Source: Streptomyces sp. CB01881 (GTDB lineage: Bacteria; Actinomycetota; Actinomycetes; Streptomycetales; Streptomycetaceae). From it: 64,000 nucleotides of DNA. Under the pieces are notes generated by a model, which saw nothing but the letters and a program-made list of their open reading frames with translations, ran no database searches and was not told where the DNA came from. This document shows, piece by piece, positions 8,220 to 15,403 of the stretch (the first letter of the stretch is position 1; each line of letters opens with the position of its first letter). Location of the stretch: assembly GCF_002953255.1 (NCBI RefSeq), contig NZ_CP026498.1:6894211-6958210 (forward strand), written 5' to 3'. The translations under genes and the position numbers were made by a program.

Positions 8220-8552
8220 ATGAGCGAAACCAACGGAACGACGGCACTGAAGACCACCGTTCGGGTCGAGGAGGTCGAACCGGTCGAGGTCGTGCCCGGG
8301 ATCGTGCGCCGCCGACTGCCGATGACCGAGTACGCCCGCGGCTGGCTGATCGACTTCGCCCCCGGCACCGAGTGGCCGGACGTCGACGTACACGCCACCG
8401 AGGAGCGCTACTACGTGCTGAGCGGCGAGGTGATCGAGGGGGAGGAACGCCACGGGCCCGGCACGTACGTGGTGTTCGCGCCGGGCAGCAGCCACCGTCC
8501 CCGAACGGAGACCGGCGCGCGGATGATCGGGATCACCGTGTCGGCCCGCTGA
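8220..8552 (+). CDS. Small cupin protein, divergent from GlxA-type regulator
   Basis: A 110-residue minimal cupin of the anti-ECF-sensor/quercetinase-like superfamily. The second motif is readable as PGTYVVFAPGSSHRPRTE, and the first as DVHATEERYYVLSGEVIEGE. Only one metal-ligand-type His is clearly in place in each motif, so metal binding is uncertain. The ATG at 8220 is preferred; an in-frame GTG lies 9 nt upstream. It is divergently arranged with the AraC-type regulator, suggesting control by it. A hairpin terminator follows. Confidence 0.75.
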   Translation: MSETNGTTALKTTVRVEEVEPVEVVPGIVRRRLPMTEYARGWLIDFAPGTEWPDVDVHATEERYYVLSGEVIEGEERHGPGTYVVFAPGSSHRPRTETGARMIGITVSAR

Positions 8553-8554
8553 CC

Positions 8555-8578
8555 CACCCGGCTTCGTCCGGCCGGGTG
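8555..8578 (+). terminator. Hairpin terminator after the small cupin
   Basis: Perfect 8-bp stem CACCCGGC/GCCGGGTG, 8-nt loop, immediately after the stop codon. Confidence 0.6.
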
Positions 8579-8732
8579 CGTCGGTACCCGGGGAGGACAG
8601 GGCTCCCCCGGCAGGGGGAGTGCGGGTTCGTGCGGCAGCCGGATCCGCAGCAGGTGCCCACCCGGCGAGACTCCGTTCCGGACCGGGAACGTCGGGACCA
8701 CCTCGTCGAACCCACGACCTCTGGAGGACTTC

Positions 8733-9257
8733 ATGGCGGCCGTGACCGCGATCCCCCTGCCCACCCGGCAGTCCCCGTGGGCCGGTTACACGGCTGCGGT
8801 GGCGGCTCTGGCCTATGCGGCACCGCACCTGTGGTGGGGCGCCGGTGTCGCGGCGACCTTCCCCGGCGACTTCGCCACGGCCCCGCACGGCACCCTGGAA
8901 GCGGCGATCGGCTACTGGGTGATGGGTGCGGTGGCCGTGTTCGGAGCGGTGCTCTCCCTCGCCCTGGTCCGCCCGTGGGGCCGGCGCATCCCGGTCCGCC
9001 TGATCGCCGTTCCGGCGGGCATCGCCTCGATCGGCATGACGCTGTGGGGTTTCACGTACTTCGCGATGCAGTACCTGCTCGCTGCCGGCCGCGTGGTCCC
9101 GGCTCCGGCCTTCGCCGCGCAGGACGCCCATCCGCAGAGCGTCTGGGGGCTCTTCTGGTACGCCCTCTTCCTCCTCTGGGGCATCACCCTCGGTACGGCC
9201 TCCTGGCAGCGCCTTCGCGCCCGTCCCCCGCGGTGCGAGGCCTGCGGCAAGGCCTGA
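8733..9257 (+). CDS. DUF3995-type integral membrane protein
   Basis: A 174-residue membrane protein with four hydrophobic segments: around AGYTAAVAALAYAAPHLWW, GYWVMGAVAVFGAVLSLAL, LIAVPAGIASIGMTLWGF and WGLFWYALFLLWGITLGTA. A short C-terminal tail carries R-C-E-A-C-G. The topology and the A-P-H-L-W-W-G motif suit the DUF3995 family, whose function is unknown. The start ATG at 8733 has GGAGG at 5-nt spacing. It stands alone. Confidence 0.75.
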   Translation: MAAVTAIPLPTRQSPWAGYTAAVAALAYAAPHLWWGAGVAATFPGDFATAPHGTLEAAIGYWVMGAVAVFGAVLSLALVRPWGRRIPVRLIAVPAGIASIGMTLWGFTYFAMQYLLAAGRVVPAPAFAAQDAHPQSVWGLFWYALFLLWGITLGTASWQRLRARPPRCEACGKA

Positions 9258-9404
9258 GGGCAGGGCCTGAGGCACCTGGCGCCGGGCCGGATGCGGGGCT
9301 CCGGGCGACACGGGTGCTGAACCGGCCGTGCCGGATCCGTGCCGGATAGGGCGGTGAACGACGCTCAGCAGTGGCCGGATCCGATCGCCCGGGCGCCCGC
9401 CGGA

Positions 9405-9689
9405 TCAGGTGTCGCCTCGGCCGGCGACGACCAGACTGCACTGGCCGTTCTCGCAGGAGCGCTGCAGCCGGCCCCTCGAAACGGTCTGCGCCAGCCCGAT
9501 CGCCCAGCACATCGGACACCCGCGCAACGCGAGCAGGCCGACCGGCAGGAGCAGCAGGCTGACCGGGCCGACGACCGGTATGAGTGCGACGGAGCCGACC
9601 AGCGCGCCGAACCCCACCGCGCCGCGCGCCAGGTGCCGGGGCAGTGACGCGCTCGCGAAGTCCGGACCGTCAGCCTTCGTTCCCGTCAT
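9405..9689 (-). CDS. Small cysteine-containing membrane protein (YgaP/DUF2892-like)
   Basis: A 94-residue protein with two hydrophobic stretches (ARGAVGFGALVGSVALIPVV and PVSLLLLPVGLLALRG) followed by C-P-M-C-W and, nearer the C-terminus, C-E-N-G-Q-C. The layout resembles the YgaP-type transmembrane domain (DUF2892). Its start ATG at 9689 lies inside the end of the sigma factor gene (20-bp overlap), with GGAGGG 4 nt upstream, so it is translationally coupled to it. Two CxxC-like pairs close to the membrane suggest metal or redox sensing and a possible anti-sigma role. That role is inference only. Confidence 0.7.
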   Translation of the reverse strand: MTGTKADGPDFASASLPRHLARGAVGFGALVGSVALIPVVGPVSLLLLPVGLLALRGCPMCWAIGLAQTVSRGRLQRSCENGQCSLVVAGRGDT

Positions 9690-10242
9690 GGTTCCCTCCA
9701 GAAAGTGGGCCGGGTGCGGAGCGCAGTGCGAGTTGGAGCGCTGCGCGTGCTCGGTGCAGACGCGACTTCATCGCCGCCGTGGTGAGACCCAGCGCATCGG
9801 CCACCGTCCGTCCGCTGAGGCCCTGGACGTCTCTCATGATCAGCACGCGGCGCTGGTCGACGGGCAGGGCGGCGATCGCCGCCGCCACCCTGCCCGCATC
9901 GAGCCGTTGCAGGGCCTCCTCCTCGGCCGAGGCCACGGCGGTGTCCTGCAGCGGTGGGTGGTCCCGCATCGCCGTCCGCGCGCGCCGCAGGCACTCGTTG
10001 CGGACGATGCGGAACATCCACGACGCCAGTGCGCCGGAGGCCCGCAGCATCCCGATCTTGCGGTACAGGATGATCAGGGCTTCCTGCGCCGCGTCCTCGG
10101 CGTCCTCCGGGGTGGCGCAGAGGGAGCGGGCGAACCGCTGCACGTTCGGGTGTGCGCCCGACACCAGCGCGGCGATCGAATCGACGTCACCGCGCTGCGC
10201 GGCGACGACCAGCTGTTCGCCGGGCCAGGCCGAGTCAGCCAC
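9670..10242 (-). CDS. ECF RNA polymerase sigma factor
   Basis: A 190-residue sigma-70 family ECF factor. Region 2 covers about residues 25-95, including DAEDAAQEALIILYRK and WMFRIVRNECLRRAR. Region 4 covers about 115-175, with LPVDQRRVLIMRDVQGLSGR and the recognition helix TTAAMKSRLHRARAAL. It starts at GTG 10242, which overlaps the stop of a 29-codon ORF encoding a membrane peptide (10235-10324). Its 3' end overlaps the start of the cysteine-rich membrane protein gene. No classical zinc anti-sigma factor is next to it, so one of the two membrane proteins may take that role. An inverted repeat CCGAC-N4-GTCGG lies upstream of the operon. Confidence 0.9.
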   Translation of the reverse strand: MADSAWPGEQLVVAAQRGDVDSIAALVSGAHPNVQRFARSLCATPEDAEDAAQEALIILYRKIGMLRASGALASWMFRIVRNECLRRARTAMRDHPPLQDTAVASAEEEALQRLDAGRVAAAIAALPVDQRRVLIMRDVQGLSGRTVADALGLTTAAMKSRLHRARAALQLALRSAPGPLSGGNHDGNEG

Positions 10243-10324
10243 GCCCGCCCCGCTTGCGCTTCACGACGAGCATGCAGGTGCAGAGCAGCACCAGTGCGAC
10301 GGCGATACCGACACCGAGGATCAC
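10235..10324 (-). CDS. 29-residue single-pass membrane peptide coupled to the ECF sigma gene
   Basis: A short ORF with a GTG start at 10324, preceded by GGAGG at 5-nt spacing. It encodes about 20 hydrophobic residues (VGIAVALVLLCTCMLVV, with a Cys-Thr-Cys inside the membrane stretch), then a basic tail K-R-K-R-G-G-R-G. Its TGA overlaps the GTG of the sigma factor (shared GTGGCTGA), the signature of translational coupling. Size and topology match regulatory membrane microproteins. It could modulate the sigma factor, or its translation could simply feed ribosomes to sigma. The good ribosome binding site and overlap support it; expression is unproven. Confidence 0.55.
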   Translation of the reverse strand: MILGVGIAVALVLLCTCMLVVKRKRGGRG

Positions 10325-10344
10325 GACAACCTCCAGGTTCTGTC

Positions 10345-10358
10345 CCGACGTTTGTCGG
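10345..10358. promoter_or_regulatory. Inverted repeat upstream of the ECF sigma operon
   Basis: CCGAC-GTTT-GTCGG, 21 nt upstream of the first start codon at 10324. Possible operator or leader hairpin. Confidence 0.35.
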
Positions 10359-10445
10359 CACAGGTATAGGAGGCGCGGACCGTGCTGAAGGATTCGGGCC
10401 CCGCCCGGAAAGTTTCCGGGGCCACGGAGGCGGCCCGGGCGGGGC

Positions 10446-10919
10446 TCAGGAGAACTGCCCGGGCTGGTAGCCGCCGGCGGGCTGCTGGATCATGACGTTC
10501 GCGCGGTTGAAGGCGTTGATGAGGGCGATGCCGCACACCAGGGCCGCGAGCTGGTCCTCGTCGTAGTACTTGGCGGCGTTCGCCCAGACCTCGTCCGGGA
10601 CTCCGCCGGCCGCGTCGGCGATGCGGGTGCCCTCTTCCGCGAGTTCGAGGGCGGCGCGCTCGGCGTCGGTGAACACCGTGGCCTCCCGCCAGGCGGCGAC
10701 CAGGTTGAGGCGCGTCGCGGTCTCCCCGGCGTGCGCGGCGTCCTTGGTGTGCATGTCGACGCAGAAACCGCAGCCGTTGATCTGGCTGGCGCGCAGCTTG
10801 ACCAGTTCCTGCGTCGCGAACGGCAGCGTCGAGTCCGCGAGGACCTTGCCCGCCGCGATGAGGTGCTTGCCGAACTTGGCCGTGACCGGGTTGGTGAAGA
10901 CGTTCAGACGGGCTTCCAT
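10446..10919 (-). CDS. AhpD-like carboxymuconolactone decarboxylase family protein
   Basis: A 157-residue alpha-helical CMD/AhpD protein. The redox motif reads INGCGFCVDMHTKDAAHAGE, with the CxxC cysteines and the downstream His expected for alkylhydroperoxidase activity. The C-terminal helix (LVCGIALINAFNRANVM) is typical of this family. The start ATG at 10919 has AAGGAG at 7-nt spacing. It lies upstream of the ECF sigma cluster on the same strand, 122 nt before the 29-residue peptide ORF. This is a common neighbour type for stress-related ECF sigma factors. Confidence 0.88.
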   Translation of the reverse strand: MEARLNVFTNPVTAKFGKHLIAAGKVLADSTLPFATQELVKLRASQINGCGFCVDMHTKDAAHAGETATRLNLVAAWREATVFTDAERAALELAEEGTRIADAAGGVPDEVWANAAKYYDEDQLAALVCGIALINAFNRANVMIQQPAGGYQPGQFS

Positions 10920-11062
10920 CGTGCACTCCTTGTCGTTGTCCGCTCTCGCCCTTGTAGACCGGACACCCCGGCGGGTTGTGACATGGAGCGGATGTGACGT
11001 GCGTCTCGTGATGTGCGGCGCCGGAGGGCGCGTGGTCGGCGTGGTGGGGTTCGGCAAGGACG

Positions 11063-11094
11063 GGACCCCGTCCGGCTTTCGCCGGGCGGGGTCC
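11063..11094 (-). terminator. Terminator downstream of the glycosyltransferase gene
   Basis: 14-bp stem (11063-11076 with 11081-11094, one wobble pair) with a 4-nt TTTC loop. It lies between the glycosyltransferase stop and the AhpD-like gene start. Confidence 0.7.
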
Positions 11095-11152
11095 GTTGCC
11101 TTCCGGGGTGTAAGGGTGCAGGGATACCGGAGTGCAGGGGTGCCGGGGTGGG

Positions 11153-12274
11153 TCAGTGGGCGGCGAGGGCTTCGAGGGCGGGGACGAGGGCGGCCGGGGA
11201 GGGGAGGGCGGCGTTCTCGGCCTGGAGGGCGGTGGCGGCCGTGCGGAGGGCCGGGTCGGTGAGGAGGCGGGTGAGGAGGGCGGTGTCGACGTCGTCGGAG
11301 GAGGAGCGCAGGGCCGCGCCGGTGGCGGTGAGGGCGTCGGCGTTGGCGAAGTGGTCGGCGCCCTGGGGGAGCAGGAGCTGGGGGAGGCCGGCCTGGAGGG
11401 CGGTGAGCATGGTGCCGGAGCCGCCGTGGTGGATCAACGCATCGGAGGCGGTGAGCAGTTCGGCGAGCGGGACCCAGGGCAGCGCGCGGACGTTGTCGGG
11501 CAGGGTGCCGAGCGGGGTGAGGTCGGCGTCGCCGACGGCGAGCAGGAACTCGGCGTCCACCGCGGCGGCGGCCTCGATGAGGCGGACGATCGCGCGGACG
11601 CCGTCCAGCTCGGTGAGGACGGTGCCCAGGGTCACGGCGACGCGCGGGCGGTCGCCGCGGCGGAGCAGGCCGGCGGGGACGAGGCCGCCGCCGTTGTAGG
11701 GGATGTAGCGCATCCGCAGGCCGTCCGGGTCGCCGCCGAGCGAGGCGGGGACGATGTTCAGGGCGGTGGCCGCGGCGGGGCCGGCCAGGCCGTGGGCCTC
11801 GTAGACGTCGGTGAAGTTCGCGGCGATCCGCGCGGCCATGCCGTGGCCCGAGGTGACGCCGAAGTTCTGGATCGCCGAGGGGATCTTGAGCTTGGCCGCG
11901 ACCAGCGGGGCGGAGGCCTGGAAGGAGTCGTAGACCAGCAGGTCGGCACCCCAGTCGCCGGCGGCGGCGAGCAGGCCGTCGACGGTGGAGCGGGAGGCGA
12001 TGGCGAAGCCCCTGGCCGCCATGTTGAGGATCTCGTCCTGGGTCCTGTCGGCCGCGACGTACTGGACCTTCTCCCCGGTGGACTGCTCGAACGCCTCCCG
12101 GACGGTGCGGCCGTCGCCGATCTCGGTGATCGGGAAGCCGGCGGCCCGGAGCGGCTCCAGCGGCCTCGAACCGGCGAACAGCACTTCGTGTCCGGCGCTG
12201 CGCAGGGCCTGCGCGGTCGGGATCATCGGGAAGAGGTGGCCGGCCGCGGCCGGGCCGGTGAAGAGTATGCGCAC
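11153..12274 (-). CDS. MGT-type (GT1) glycosyltransferase
   Basis: A 373-residue GT-B fold enzyme of the macrolide-glycosyltransferase class. The N-terminal domain begins VRILFTGPAAAGHLFPMIP, including the catalytic His of the GHLFP motif. The C-terminal nucleotide-sugar-binding domain has HHGGSGTMLTALQAGLPQLL and a downstream D-H-F-A-N-A. These enzymes glycosylate hydrophobic acceptors, often to detoxify antibiotics. No biosynthetic cluster surrounds it, so a resistance or self-protection function is more likely than biosynthesis. The GTG at 12274 has GGAGA at 6-nt spacing and starts directly at the conserved motif. A perfect 7-bp-arm inverted repeat at 12360-12378 lies in its promoter region. 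Confidence 0.9.
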   Translation of the reverse strand: MRILFTGPAAAGHLFPMIPTAQALRSAGHEVLFAGSRPLEPLRAAGFPITEIGDGRTVREAFEQSTGEKVQYVAADRTQDEILNMAARGFAIASRSTVDGLLAAAGDWGADLLVYDSFQASAPLVAAKLKIPSAIQNFGVTSGHGMAARIAANFTDVYEAHGLAGPAAATALNIVPASLGGDPDGLRMRYIPYNGGGLVPAGLLRRGDRPRVAVTLGTVLTELDGVRAIVRLIEAAAAVDAEFLLAVGDADLTPLGTLPDNVRALPWVPLAELLTASDALIHHGGSGTMLTALQAGLPQLLLPQGADHFANADALTATGAALRSSSDDVDTALLTRLLTDPALRTAATALQAENAALPSPAALVPALEALAAH

Positions 12275-12359
12275 GGATGTCTCCTGGTCATTCGTCAGTC
12301 GGTGGGGCGCGGGTCGTCCGTCGTCCACGGTCGGGGCCCGGCGCCCTCTTCACTCCGTG

Positions 12360-12378
12360 AACTGACGGACGGTCAGTT
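12360..12378. promoter_or_regulatory. TetR-type inverted repeat upstream of the glycosyltransferase
   Basis: AACTGAC-GGACG-GTCAGTT, perfect 7-bp arms, 86-104 nt upstream of the start codon. It has the size and symmetry of a TetR-family operator. Its sequence differs from the three operators around the TetR gene at 15404-16075. Confidence 0.5.
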
Positions 12379-12480
12379 GGTGTTCCCGGGGGGATCGGTA
12401 ATCGGACGTTCTGGCGCAGGCCTTGCCGGCCGGGGCGCGGTGTGCTCAGTCGTACGGGGGCGGTGGCGCGGTGCGGCCGG

Positions 12481-13443
12481 TCAGAGCGGCGGGACGGGGA
12501 GGGTGCGGAGCCGGTCGGGGTCGGCGAGGAGGTTGATCTCGGTGATCCGGCCGTCGACGACGGTGAGGGCGAGGATGGAGAACAGCCGGCCGTCGGGGGC
12601 GGTGACCAGGCCGAGGGCGCCGTTGACCAGGACCGGGCGTGCGAGCGGGGCCAGGCCGCGGAAGAGCAGCGCCTGCTGGGCGACGGCGGCGGCGCCGTGG
12701 ACGAGGAGGGGCAGGGCGCCGAAGCGGGTGGCGCCGACGTCCGCGCGGAGGGTGATGTCGGGGTCGAGCAGGGTGACCAGGGCCTCGAAGTCGCCGGTGC
12801 GGGAGGCGGCGAGGAAGGCGTCCAGGACGACGCGCTGGCGCGTGAGGTCGGCCTCCGGGGTGGCCGCTCCGCGGACCCGGCGGCGGGCTCGGCTGGCCAG
12901 CTGCCGGGTGGCGGCGGGGGTGCGGTCGACGATCGGGGCGAGGTCGTCGAAGGGCACGGCGAACATGTCGTGCAGGACGAAGGCGAGCCGTTCGGCCGGC
13001 GGCAGGGTGTCGAGGACGACCATCATGGCCAAGCCCACCGAGTCGGCCAGCAGCGCCGCCTGTTCGGGGTCGGCGGCGTCGACCCGGCCGATCACCGGGT
13101 CGGGCACGTGGGTTTCCAGCGGCTCCTCGCGCCGGGCGGCGCGCGAGCGGAGCTGGTCGAGGCAGACCCGGCCGACGACGGTGGTCAGCCAGCCGGCCAG
13201 GTTGTCGACCCGGGAGGCGTCGGCGCGGCTGAGCCGGAACCAGGCCTCCTGGACGGCGTCCTCGGCCTCGCTCAACGAGCCGAGCATCCGGTAGGCGACC
13301 GACCGGAGCCGGGGGCGCTGCTGCTCGAACTGCCGGGCCAGGGAGTCGTCGTGGTTCATCGCGCGCCGTCGCAATCCGTCGTCGGGCTCCGCCGGGTCGC
13401 GGCGGGCCGGCCTCTGTCCGATGTCTGACGATAGGTCTGTCAT
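12481..13443 (-). CDS. sigJ: ECF41-type (SigJ-like) RNA polymerase sigma factor with SnoaL-like C-terminal domain
   Basis: A 320-residue sigma factor, longer than a minimal ECF. Region 2 (FEQQRPRLRSVAYRMLGSLS, then DAVQEAWFRLSRA) and region 4 (LAFVLHDMFAVPFDDLAPIV) are followed by about 110 residues resembling a SnoaL/NTF2 domain. The ECF41 hallmarks are present in modified form. The linker WLPEP appears as HVPDP, the DGGG motif as APDGR and the NPDKL motif as ADPDRL. In ECF41 the extension regulates the sigma factor itself, and the gene normally sits beside a carboxymuconolactone decarboxylase, oxidoreductase or epimerase. Here an NAD-binding epimerase-like gene lies 13 nt upstream on the same strand. 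An alternative start at 13359 cannot be excluded. Confidence 0.88.
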   Translation of the reverse strand: MTDLSSDIGQRPARRDPAEPDDGLRRRAMNHDDSLARQFEQQRPRLRSVAYRMLGSLSEAEDAVQEAWFRLSRADASRVDNLAGWLTTVVGRVCLDQLRSRAARREEPLETHVPDPVIGRVDAADPEQAALLADSVGLAMMVVLDTLPPAERLAFVLHDMFAVPFDDLAPIVDRTPAATRQLASRARRRVRGAATPEADLTRQRVVLDAFLAASRTGDFEALVTLLDPDITLRADVGATRFGALPLLVHGAAAVAQQALLFRGLAPLARPVLVNGALGLVTAPDGRLFSILALTVVDGRITEINLLADPDRLRTLPVPPL

Positions 13444-13456
13444 GGTCGTCCGGGGG

Positions 13457-14149
13457 TCAGTTGGCGACGCCGACGGTCCGGTGGACCGACTCGGGCCGGT
13501 CCAGCAGGCCGAGCATGCAGTGGGCGACGTCGGCGCGGGCGACCGAGAGGCCGCGGCGCACGTTGCGCCCGTACGCCGTCCGGTAGTCGCGGGTGAGCGG
13601 CTTGTCGGTGAGGCGGGGCGGGCGGACGATCGTCCAGTCGAGCCCGCTCGCGCGGACCACGTCCTCCATCTGCGCCAGGTCGGCGTAGTGACGGCGGAGC
13701 GCGGCCCGGGTGAGCGGTGCGCCGAGGTGGCGCATGAAGAAGCCGTCCCCCGGGTCGTGCCGGGGCGGCTCCGGGCGGGCGGGCGAGGGGACGGTGCCGA
13801 TCGGGGCCGCGCTGACCACGATCAGGCGCTGGGCGCCGACCTCGCGCATGGCGGCGGCCACGGACCGGGTGCCGCGCCAGGCGACCCCGGCCTCGGCGCC
13901 GGAGCGCGGGCCGAGGGCGGAGAGCACGGCGTCCGAGCCGGCGATCGCGGTGCGCAGGGTGGCCGGTTCGGCGGTGGCCAGATCGGCCTGGACGACCCGG
14001 ACGGTCTGTGCGGCGGGTGTGCGGCCGGTGGTATCGGACAGTCCGGCCGGGTTGCGGACCACGGCGGTGACGTCGTGGCCCGCCGCGAGGGCCTGGGCGA
14101 GGAGCTGCCGTCCGATACCGCCGGTGGCGGCGAGGATGGTGAGTTTCAT
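13457..14149 (-). CDS. NAD(P)-binding SDR/epimerase-like protein
   Basis: A 230-residue atypical short-chain dehydrogenase. The N-terminus MKLTILAATGGIGRQLLAQA carries the dinucleotide-binding G-x-x-G-x-x-G variant. VSALGPRSG-type and VVSAAPIGTV segments match the NAD(P)H-binding NmrA/epimerase group; no catalytic Y-x-x-x-K is evident. The start ATG at 14149 has GGAGG 6 nt upstream. It ends 13 nt before the ECF41 sigma gene, so the two likely form an operon. This is the expected context for ECF41 factors, whose partner oxidoreductase is usually their target. Confidence 0.85.
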   Translation of the reverse strand: MKLTILAATGGIGRQLLAQALAAGHDVTAVVRNPAGLSDTTGRTPAAQTVRVVQADLATAEPATLRTAIAGSDAVLSALGPRSGAEAGVAWRGTRSVAAAMREVGAQRLIVVSAAPIGTVPSPARPEPPRHDPGDGFFMRHLGAPLTRAALRRHYADLAQMEDVVRASGLDWTIVRPPRLTDKPLTRDYRTAYGRNVRRGLSVARADVAHCMLGLLDRPESVHRTVGVAN

Positions 14150-14361
14150 CTGCTGCCTCCTGTCTGCGAGGGGTGGCGTGCGGCGGCGACACCCTATGAG
14201 CGGATCGGAGGCCCGGAGTGTGACGACGGGGGCGGCGAATGTGACGCAGGTCACATCGCCGCCCGGGCGGCGGGGCCGGGCTGCCGGGGCCCGGGCGGCG
14301 GGGCCCCTGGCTGCGGGGCTCGGACGGTGGGGGCTCAAGCGGCGGGGACTCAGGTGGGGGC

Positions 14362-15141
14362 TCAGGCGGCGGCGAGGAAGTCGCGGACGGTCCGGGTGAA
14401 CGCCTCGGGCTGCTCGGCGAGCACGACGTGGCCGGTGTCGAACTCGGCGTACTCGCTGCCGGCGATGGCCGCGTGCAGGCGGCGCGCGTTCTCCACCGGG
14501 ATGGTGGCGTCCTGGGTGCAGCCGATGACCAGGGTCGGGGCCTGGACGCGGGGGAGCAGGGTGGTGATGTCGAGGTCGAGGTCGAGGGCGATGTGCCGCA
14601 GGGTGCCGGGGGTCGGCTGCATGAAGGCGGCGGCGGCCTCGACGCCCTCGCGGCCGATGCGGTTGAGGAAGCCGCGGCTGAAGGCGGTGAGGGTGGCGTA
14701 GCGGCCGAAGGCGGCCGGGTCGCCGGCGAGGGAGAGCCAGACGGTCATCATGTTGCGCAGGTACTCGTCGTCCGAGTTGATCCAGCCCGAGGCGGCGACC
14801 AGTCGGCGCACCTGGTCGGGGCGGCGGGCCGCGGCGGCGGTGGCGATGACGGCGCCGAGCGAGAAGCCGACCACGTGGACGGGGCCGCGTCCGGCGTGCT
14901 CGATGACGGCGTTGACCTGGGCGGCGAGGGTGTCGATGGTCAGTTCGGCGCCGTCGTCCTCGGCGGCCTCGCTGCCCGACAGGTCGGGGAGCAGCAGGGT
15001 GTAGCGGTCGGTGAAGGCGTCCAGCAGGTTGTCCCACATGCCGGAGCCGGGGCCGGTGCCGTGGACGAGGATCACGGTCTCGGGGCCGTCACCCACGACG
15101 CGGTAGGGGATGCGGGCGGCGTCGACGGTGATGGTGGGCAT
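14362..15141 (-). CDS. Alpha/beta hydrolase
   Basis: A 259-residue single-domain hydrolase. The oxyanion region is VILVHGTGPGSGMWDNL, the nucleophile elbow is G-F-S-L-G (Ser near residue 94), the acid is in VIGCTQDATIP and the catalytic His is in FDTGHVVLAEQPEAF. The full triad is present, so it should be active on an ester, lactone or amide. Its promoter contains two copies of a 13-bp motif also found in front of the TetR gene at 15404-16075, so it is the probable TetR target. The ATG at 15141 is used; GAAGGGA lies somewhat far upstream. Confidence 0.9.
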   Translation of the reverse strand: MPTITVDAARIPYRVVGDGPETVILVHGTGPGSGMWDNLLDAFTDRYTLLLPDLSGSEAAEDDGAELTIDTLAAQVNAVIEHAGRGPVHVVGFSLGAVIATAAAARRPDQVRRLVAASGWINSDDEYLRNMMTVWLSLAGDPAAFGRYATLTAFSRGFLNRIGREGVEAAAAFMQPTPGTLRHIALDLDLDITTLLPRVQAPTLVIGCTQDATIPVENARRLHAAIAGSEYAEFDTGHVVLAEQPEAFTRTVRDFLAAA

Positions 15142-15188
15142 GGCGGGTGGTCCCTTCCGAGGGGGTGAGGTGCTGACAAGAAAGTAAA

Positions 15189-15227
15189 CTACACGGTGCA
15201 GAGCAGTGATTCAACTACACCGTGCAG
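15189..15227. promoter_or_regulatory. Twin TetR operator sites upstream of the hydrolase
   Basis: CTACACGGTGCAG at 15189-15201 and CTACACCGTGCAG at 15215-15227, with starts spaced 26 bp apart. Each is quasi-palindromic (CT-x-CAC-N-GTG-x-AG). A near-identical third copy lies in front of the TetR gene at 16105-16117. Confidence 0.65.
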
Positions 15228-15345
15228 TGCAATGTTGGGCTGGGCGAGGGCCGGATGCGTGGCGAGGGTCAGGGGTGGGGCCGGGCCGGGGGTGGGGCCG
15301 GGATGTGTGCGTGGCCCGGGTGAGTGCGTGGCGAGAGCCGGTATG

Positions 15346-15384
15346 CGGAGAGGGCCGACCCCGTTCCGGGGTCGGCCCTCTCCG
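15346..15384 (-). terminator. Terminator after the TetR gene
   Basis: Perfect 18-bp stem (15346-15363 with 15367-15384) and a 3-nt loop, 20 nt past the TetR stop. Confidence 0.85.
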
Positions 15385-15403
15385 TGGCGGAGGCGGGGTC
15401 GCG

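Noticed and set aside
6309..9300. Genomic island inserted at tRNA-Gly
   Set aside because: No integrase, no duplicated tRNA end, and the neighbouring genes look ordinary for this genome.
11132..13294. A 720-codon plus-strand open frame
   Set aside because: It lies opposite the glycosyltransferase and sigma genes; its Gly/Arg/Glu-rich text has no domain and arises from high GC on the reverse strand.
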